Of a stretch of 64,000 nt of DNA, positions 59,397 to 64,000 are shown piece after piece. The DNA comes from an uncultured Roseovarius sp. (GTDB lineage Bacteria; Pseudomonadota; Alphaproteobacteria; Rhodobacterales; Rhodobacteraceae): NCBI GenBank assembly GCA_947497295.1, contig CANMFU010000001.1, positions 868,001 to 932,000 on the forward strand. Direction: 5' to 3'. Position 1 is the first letter of the stretch. Each line of letters starts with the position of its first letter. The notes beneath the pieces were generated by a model. That model did not search any database, had not been told where the DNA came from, and saw nothing but the letters and a program-made list of their open reading frames with translations. The translations under genes were made by a program, and so were the position numbers.

Positions 59397-60893
59397 ATGG
59401 CCAAGCCCAAAAAGACTCCGCGACCCAAGGCGCAGACGCCCAAGGGATTTCGCGATTATTTCGGTGTCGAGGTGGTGGAGCGTGCCGCGATGCTGAACGC
59501 AATCGCGCGGGTCTATCACCATTATGGCTTTGACGCGCTCGACAGTTCTGCCGTGGAAACGGTCGAGGCGTTGGGCAAGTTTTTGCCCGATGTGGACCGC
59601 CCCAATGTGGGCGTGTTCGCCTGGCAGGAGGACGAGGGCGAAAAACCGGGCGATTGGCTGGCGCTGCGCTATGATCTGACCGCGCCGCTGGCCCGCGTTT
59701 ATGCGCAGCACAAGGATGACTTGCCCACGCCCTACCGGCGCTATGCGATGGGGCCGGTCTGGCGCAACGAGAAGCCGGGACCGGGGCGATTTCGGCAGTT
59801 TTATCAGTGTGATGCGGATACGGTCGGCGCGCCGTCTGTTGCGGCGGATGCTGAGATTTGCGCGATGCTGGCCGATTGCCTGGAAACGGTCGGAATTACG
59901 CGCGGTGACTACGTGGTACGCGTGAACAACCGTAAGGTTTTGAACGGTGTGCTGGAAATCATGGGACTGGATGATCAGGCGCAGCGTGAAGCCGTGCTGC
60001 GCACCATCGACAAGTTCGACAAGGTCGGCAGCGATGGCGTGCGCGAGCTGTTGGGCAAGGGAAGGCTGGACGCGTCCGGCGCCTATATCGACGGCGTGGG
60101 GCTGAGCGATGCCCAAGCGGGCCCGGTGATTGCGTTCCTGACCTCAAAGGGCGCAGATGCGGCTGAGACACTCGGCAATCTTCGCGCCGCTGTTGGCGGA
60201 TCGGTCATCGGCGCCGAGGGCGTGGATGAGCTGGAAGAGATTGCTGCGCTGGTGGCCGCGCAGGGCTATGGGCCGGACCGGATCGAGATTGATCCAAGCG
60301 TCGTGCGCGGCCTTGGCTATTACACCGGCCCGGTGTTCGAGGCCGAGCTGACCTTTGATATATTGGACGAAAAAGGTGCCAAGCGGCAATTCGGCTCTGT
60401 TGCCGGAGGCGGGCGGTACGATGATCTGGTCAAGCGGTTTACCGGGCAGGCCGTGCCCGCAACCGGCGTCAGCATTGGCGTTGACCGCCTGCTGGCAGCG
60501 CTGCGTGCCAAGGGTCAGGTACGCAGCGAGGCGCTGGGGCCGGTGGTCGTGACCGTGATGGACCGCGCGCGCATGGCCGATTATCAGGCGATGGTGGGCG
60601 AATTGCGTCAGGCGGGTATCCGGGCCGAGGTCTATTTGGGTAACCCCAAGAATTTTGGCAACCAGTTGAAATACGCGGACAAGCGCGGCAGCCCGGTTGC
60701 CATTATCGAGGGCGCGGACGAGCAGGCGCAGGGCGTGGTGCAGATCAAAGATCTGGTGCTGGGCGCGCAGATTGCCGCCAGCGCCACACTGGAAGAGTGG
60801 AAAGAACGACCCAGCCAGTTCGAGGTGCCGCGCGCGCAGATGGTCGCTAAGGTGCACGAGATACTGGGGACCAAATCCGGCGAGGCGCGTTGA
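59397..60893 (+). CDS. hisS: Histidyl-tRNA synthetase
   Basis: 498 aa. Class II synthetase: motif 2 [19 protein letters not shown], the histidine-binding signature [17 protein letters not shown] and motif 3 [16 protein letters not shown]. The start [17 protein letters not shown] at 59397 is preferred; a long frame back to 59268 has no motif. Its stop overlaps hisZ by one base (TGATG). In this family HisS and HisZ are related proteins. Confidence 0.95.
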   Translation: MAKPKKTPRPKAQTPKGFRDYFGVEVVERAAMLNAIARVYHHYGFDALDSSAVETVEALGKFLPDVDRPNVGVFAWQEDEGEKPGDWLALRYDLTAPLARVYAQHKDDLPTPYRRYAMGPVWRNEKPGPGRFRQFYQCDADTVGAPSVAADAEICAMLADCLETVGITRGDYVVRVNNRKVLNGVLEIMGLDDQAQREAVLRTIDKFDKVGSDGVRELLGKGRLDASGAYIDGVGLSDAQAGPVIAFLTSKGADAAETLGNLRAAVGGSVIGAEGVDELEEIAALVAAQGYGPDRIEIDPSVVRGLGYYTGPVFEAELTFDILDEKGAKRQFGSVAGGGRYDDLVKRFTGQAVPATGVSIGVDRLLAALRAKGQVRSEALGPVVVTVMDRARMADYQAMVGELRQAGIRAEVYLGNPKNFGNQLKYADKRGSPVAIIEGADEQAQGVVQIKDLVLGAQIAASATLEEWKERPSQFEVPRAQMVAKVHEILGTKSGEAR

Positions 60894-62026
60894 TGCCGGA
60901 TCTGACAATGCACCGCACCTCCGGCCCCGCCACGCCCGCCGATGTCAGCCGCGCCGATATTCGGGCAGAGGCGGCGCGGCTTCGGGCCATTTTTGAGGCA
61001 GCCGGCGCCCAAGTGGTGGAAACCGCGATTCTGCAATCGGCGGCCACGCTGCTGGATCTTTACGGCGAGGATATTCGCGCCCGCGCTTATGTCACATCCG
61101 ATCCCGCGATGGGCGAGCAGATGCTGCGCCCGGATTTCACCGTGCCAGTGGTTCAGATGCACATGGCTGGCGGGGCCGAACCCGCGCGCTATACCTACTC
61201 CGGCGAGGTTTTCCGGCGTCAAGAGACGAATTCGGGCCGGGCCAATGAGTACGTTCAGGTCGGCTATGAGGTGTTCGAGCGCGGCACCACAGCGCAGTCT
61301 GATGCGGAGGTATTCGCGCGGTTTCACGATATGCTGGCCCCGTTGAACCTGCACGCGATAACCGGCGATATCGGGATCCTGATGGCCGCTGTCGATGGGC
61401 TGGCGACAACGCCCGCCCGCAAGGCGGCGCTGCGGCGGCATATCTGGCGGCCGCGCCGCTTTCGCGCGTTGCTGGACCGCTACGCTGGGCGCACGCCCGT
61501 GCCGCCCAGCCGCGCGGCGCTGTTGCAGGCCAGTGATCCCATGGCTGGGGCCGGTCCCTTGATCGGCCTGCGCGGCAGGGCCGAAATCGCGGCGCGGATT
61601 GACGCGTTGCGCAGCGACGCGGCGGCGCCGCCGATATCCGAAAACGAGGTCGATCTGATAGACGCTGTCCTTGCCGTGCGTGAAACATGCCCGAATGCGC
61701 TGGAACGTCTACGCGATATCGCTGTCGACATGCCCAGCATCAACGGCGCGGTCGCGCAGCTGGCCGCGCGGCTGGAGGCGCTGGCGGCGCGGGGAATCAA
61801 CGTGGATCATTTGCCCTTCGAGGCGTCTTATGGGCGGAGCCAGATGGAATATTATGATGGGTTCGTCTTTGGCTTTACGTCCGAGGCGCATCCCGGACTG
61901 CCGGCGGTCGCCTCGGGCGGGCGCTATGATGCGCTGACCCGGCAGTTGGGGCAGGGGCGCGAAATTCCTGCCGTGGGCGGCGTGGTGCGCCCCGGTCTGG
62001 TGGTCTGGCTGGGGGGGGCGGCATGA
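60893..62026 (+). CDS. hisZ: ATP phosphoribosyltransferase regulatory subunit
   Basis: 377 aa HisS-like protein without aminoacylation ability, needed by short HisG. The HisS fold is seen in LRPDFTVPVVQMHMAGG, RYTYSGEVFRRQ and VGYEVFERGTTAQSDAEVFA, but the histidine signature is changed (ASYGRSQMEYYDGFVFGF). It overlaps hisG by 4 bases and they form one complex, giving feedback control by histidine. Confidence 0.93.
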   Translation: MPDLTMHRTSGPATPADVSRADIRAEAARLRAIFEAAGAQVVETAILQSAATLLDLYGEDIRARAYVTSDPAMGEQMLRPDFTVPVVQMHMAGGAEPARYTYSGEVFRRQETNSGRANEYVQVGYEVFERGTTAQSDAEVFARFHDMLAPLNLHAITGDIGILMAAVDGLATTPARKAALRRHIWRPRRFRALLDRYAGRTPVPPSRAALLQASDPMAGAGPLIGLRGRAEIAARIDALRSDAAAPPISENEVDLIDAVLAVRETCPNALERLRDIAVDMPSINGAVAQLAARLEALAARGINVDHLPFEASYGRSQMEYYDGFVFGFTSEAHPGLPAVASGGRYDALTRQLGQGREIPAVGGVVRPGLVVWLGGAA

Positions 62027-62718
62027 GCGTGCGTCTGGGGGTGCCGTCCAAGGGTCGGCTGATGGAAAAGACATTTCAGTGGTTCGGCGCGCGCGGCGTT
62101 ACGTTGGGGCGGACCGCGTCGGACCGCGAATATGCGGGCGTCGTCGAGGGCGCAGGCGATGTTGAGATGGTCCTGCTGTCCGCCGGAGAAATCCCGCGTG
62201 AGCTGGCAGCGGGCCACATACATCTGGGCGTGACCGGCACCGATCTGGTGCGCGAAAATCTGGGCAATTGGGAAGACCGCGTCGAAGAACTGGCCGAGCT
62301 GGGCTTTGGCCATGCCGATCTGGTGCTGGCGGTGCCGCAAGCCTGGGTCGATGTCGGCACTCTGGACGATCTGGACGCGGCCGCGGCGGCGTTTCGCGCG
62401 CATCATGGCCACCGGTTGCGGATCGCGACGAAATATCACCGTCTGGTGCGCGATTTCCTGCGCGAAAATGGCGTGGCCGACTACAGCCTTGTCGATAGTC
62501 AGGGCGCGACCGAAGGCACCGTCAAGAACGAGACCGCCGAGGCGATTGCCGATATCACATCGTCAGGCGATACGCTGAGCGCGAACCACCTGAAGATCCT
62601 TGACGATGGGGTGATCCTGCGCAGTCAGGCGACATTGTTCCGCGCCCGCCGGGCGGAGATGAGCGATGCGGACCGCAAGACGCTGGCACATCTGACAGCG
62701 AAACTGGGCGTTAACTGA
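62023..62718 (+). CDS. hisG: ATP phosphoribosyltransferase, short form
   Basis: 231 aa, the first enzyme of histidine synthesis, joining ATP and PRPP. It has RLGVPSKGRLMEKTFQWFG, HLGVTGTDLVRENLGNW and the PRPP-loop region VDSQGATEGTVKNETAEAI. It lacks the C-terminal regulatory domain of long HisG, which is why HisZ is needed. A hairpin about 60 bases after the stop points to the minus-strand gene. Confidence 0.96.
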   Translation: MSVRLGVPSKGRLMEKTFQWFGARGVTLGRTASDREYAGVVEGAGDVEMVLLSAGEIPRELAAGHIHLGVTGTDLVRENLGNWEDRVEELAELGFGHADLVLAVPQAWVDVGTLDDLDAAAAAFRAHHGHRLRIATKYHRLVRDFLRENGVADYSLVDSQGATEGTVKNETAEAIADITSSGDTLSANHLKILDDGVILRSQATLFRARRAEMSDADRKTLAHLTAKLGVN

Positions 62719-62769
62719 CAAGCGACCGCGTCGCAGCGCTCCACGCTGATTTCACCGCATAGCACAATG

Positions 62770-62798
62770 AAAAACGCGCGGCCTGTTGGGGCCGCGCG
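62770..62798 (-). terminator. Rho-independent terminator of the beta-barrel gene
   Basis: CGCGCGGCC (62775-62783) and GGCCGCGCG (62790-62798) form a perfect 9-bp stem with a six-base loop. On the minus strand the stem is followed by TTTTT, so it ends the outer-membrane gene. It may also slow transcription from hisG. Confidence 0.85.
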
Positions 62799-62841
62799 CT
62801 GTATTGGGTGGTTGTCGGGCCAGATTGGCCCGACTGTCCGA

Positions 62842-63429
62842 TTAGAAGCGGAACGTTGCGCGAACCTGCGCTGTCGTCGCGTCGGCGTCCAGGGTAGGAA
62901 CGTTGAAGCTGTCGAACTCATGGTACAGAACTTCGCCGCCCAGCGAGAAGTTCGATGTCAGCATGTGCTCGTAGCCTGCGCCGACAAAGTAACCATCCGA
63001 GTCACCGACACCGCCGCCGACGTCAGCGTTGGCATAACCGGCTGTTGCGTACAGCAGGCCGTTGCCCAGCTTGTAACCGCCGCGCAGTTTTGCGCGCCAG
63101 ACTGTGTCGACGTCTACGCCGGGTGCCAGCGAGACATCAGTCCAGTCGAAGTCCAAGCCAGCACCGATGACCCAGTCGCCCAGATCGTAGTCGTAACCAG
63201 CAACCAGACCACCGATGAGGCCGTCGCCGTCAACGCCAGCAAAGTTGGTGTCGACGTCAGCATAGCCCAGCTGGCCACCAGCGTAGAAGCCAGTCCAGTT
63301 CGGCGAGGTGAAGACCGGCGCGGGTGCGGGGGCCAGCACGGGCTCCATCACGACGGGCTCGATGTTACCGGCGAAAGCGGAGCCTGCCATCAGGGCGGAG
63401 GCTGCTGCTGCGGAGAGCAAGTATTTCAT
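62842..63429 (-). CDS. Small outer-membrane beta-barrel protein
   Basis: 195 aa. Signal peptide MKYLLSAAAASALMAGSAFA, then a short Pro/Ala segment (VLAPAPAPVFTSPN) and an eight-strand-type barrel (WTGFYAGGQLGYADVD, YDYDLGDWVIGAGLDFDWTD, YHEFDSFNVP) ending in RATFRF with a terminal aromatic residue. It belongs to the Omp25/OmpW-like porin-family barrels. AAGGA precedes the ATG at 63429. It has its own promoter and terminator, so it is a single-gene unit. Confidence 0.88.
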   Translation of the reverse strand: MKYLLSAAAASALMAGSAFAGNIEPVVMEPVLAPAPAPVFTSPNWTGFYAGGQLGYADVDTNFAGVDGDGLIGGLVAGYDYDLGDWVIGAGLDFDWTDVSLAPGVDVDTVWRAKLRGGYKLGNGLLYATAGYANADVGGGVGDSDGYFVGAGYEHMLTSNFSLGGEVLYHEFDSFNVPTLDADATTAQVRATFRF

Positions 63430-63737
63430 TGTATTTCCTTTCAATTCATCTGCTCGGGCGTGGCGTCCATTGTTCCGGTCCTGCGCCTCATAGACTTCCT
63501 ATTTAGGGTTAGCTTACCGGATGCAACGGTCTCGTCAAAGCGTTGGTTTCAAGAAAATGTGATTTGGACGAGCGGTAAATTGCCGAGTCTCGATTCGCGC
63601 TCTGGGTCGCGGAATTCGGAATTTTAAATATGAGGTGATAACAATGTATTAACGGCTGATGAGCCGCTGTTGAGCCATGAGCGGTTAGGGGGCTGGCCCC
63701 GATTTGGTGGGCAATGACCGGCAGGGTGGTGTTGCGG
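63430..63737. other. 308-base intergenic region before the barrel gene
   Basis: No gene is seen. It holds the predicted barrel-gene promoter and, further right, a CGGCT/AGCCG palindrome (63653-63666) and a short GGGG/CCCC pair near 63689-63700. These may serve the end of the DUF1489 gene. The part at 63595-63650 is AT-rich. Confidence 0.5.
63511..63538 (-). promoter_or_regulatory. Predicted promoter of the beta-barrel gene
   Basis: On the minus strand TTGACG (63533-63538) and TAAGCT (63511-63516) are 16 bases apart, leaving a leader of about 75 bases. Reasonable but unproven. Confidence 0.4.
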
Positions 63738-64000
63738 TTATATCACGCCGATATCTGCCAGTGCTGCGCTTAGGCCGGGGGGCAGGGCATCTTCGTCGTT
63801 GCGTGCGCGACTCAGATCGACCGGGGCATCCGCGCCGGGAAGGTAGCGCCAGCCCTGAAATGGACGTTTCTGGGCTGTAGCCGTGCGGATGATTTCGGGA
63901 TCCAGAACAATGGCGCAGCGGCGCACACCGTCCTGGCCGATGACCTCGTCCAGACGCAGGATGCGTTGGCGGCATTGCAGGACGCCTTGGATGACCCAGT
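63738..64000 (-). CDS. DUF1489-family protein, C-terminal part (cut by window edge)
   Basis: The frame is open from the right edge to the stop at 63738, so the start lies outside the window. The visible 87 residues include WVIQGVLQCRQRILRLDEVI, CAIVLDPEIIRTATAQKRPF, QGWRYLPGADAPVDL and GLSAALADIGVI, which match the C-terminus of DUF1489 proteins. A short frame from a GTG at 63926 is an internal piece. Role unknown. Confidence 0.8.
   Translation of the reverse strand, partial: WVIQGVLQCRQRILRLDEVIGQDGVRRCAIVLDPEIIRTATAQKRPFQGWRYLPGADAPVDLSRARNDEDALPPGLSAALADIGVI

Overview
The window reads as a chromosomal core segment of an alphaproteobacterium of the Rhodobacteraceae (Roseobacter-like). Supporting signs are the high GC content, the order yceD-rpmF-plsX-fabH, the order miaB-phoH-ybeY-corC-lnt-metK-trmB, a SAM/SAH-type riboswitch before metK (a class known mainly from Rhodobacterales), a short-form HisG paired with HisZ, a HemB with an aspartate-type metal site, and an IscR with a single cysteine. 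No prophage, CRISPR array, rRNA operon or replication origin was seen.

Layout. Positions 1-6500: fatty-acid and phospholipid initiation genes (minus strand), then bamE, an OlsB-like acyltransferase and an ABC-F ATPase on plus, then tRNA-Gly(CCC). Positions 6600-9000: a decay zone with a MarR-family gene and broken VOC/glyoxalase and DUF899 genes. Positions 9000-18900: a glycosyltransferase-like gene facing miaB, an OmpA-family gene and a small lipoprotein that share one sequence block, then phoH, ybeY, corC, lnt, the riboswitch, metK and trmB. Positions 18900-21850: argE, then a dead IS1182-like transposase and about 0.8 kb without a convincing gene. Positions 21850-28050 (minus): a seven-gene run of a 71-aa membrane protein, XpaC, TelA, a DUF2927 lipoprotein, an SPFH-GYF2 protein, a zinc-ribbon membrane protein and Dtd. 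Positions 28190-34050: rluB, tadA, a metallo-hydrolase, gatCA, a lipoprotein and an AmpD-like amidase. Positions 34050-38460: rnpB, rpmG, an rRNA/tRNA methyltransferase, ctaA and an M32 carboxypeptidase. Positions 38470-44980: gyrA and its downstream partner, a low-GC orphan gene, a SYLF protein, hemB and a small membrane protein. Positions 45000-49550: mfd, a small conserved gene and an alpha/beta hydrolase. Positions 49600-58940: an iron-sulfur assembly (suf) operon. Positions 59100-62720: tRNA-Arg(CCG) and hisS-hisZ-hisG. Positions 62770-64000: a small outer-membrane beta-barrel gene and the end of a DUF1489 gene.

How the genes work together. The suf operon runs iscR, nifS-like desulfurase, sufB, 67-aa membrane protein, two methyltransferase-like genes, sufC, sufD, two YIP1-like membrane proteins, sufS. 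Many of its junctions overlap by a few bases, and an Irr-type palindrome overlaps the predicted -10 of its promoter. The 22-28 kb module joins TelA and XpaC to an SPFH protein and a zinc-ribbon membrane protein. It resembles the Bacillus YdjGHI/PspA envelope-stress set but has no PspA, and it is the best candidate here for an under-described system. A short intergenic sequence (core GATATTT..GGCAAGAAGAA, variant GAGTATTT..GGAAGATGAA) recurs at five places and looks like a dispersed, possibly transcript-end, element.
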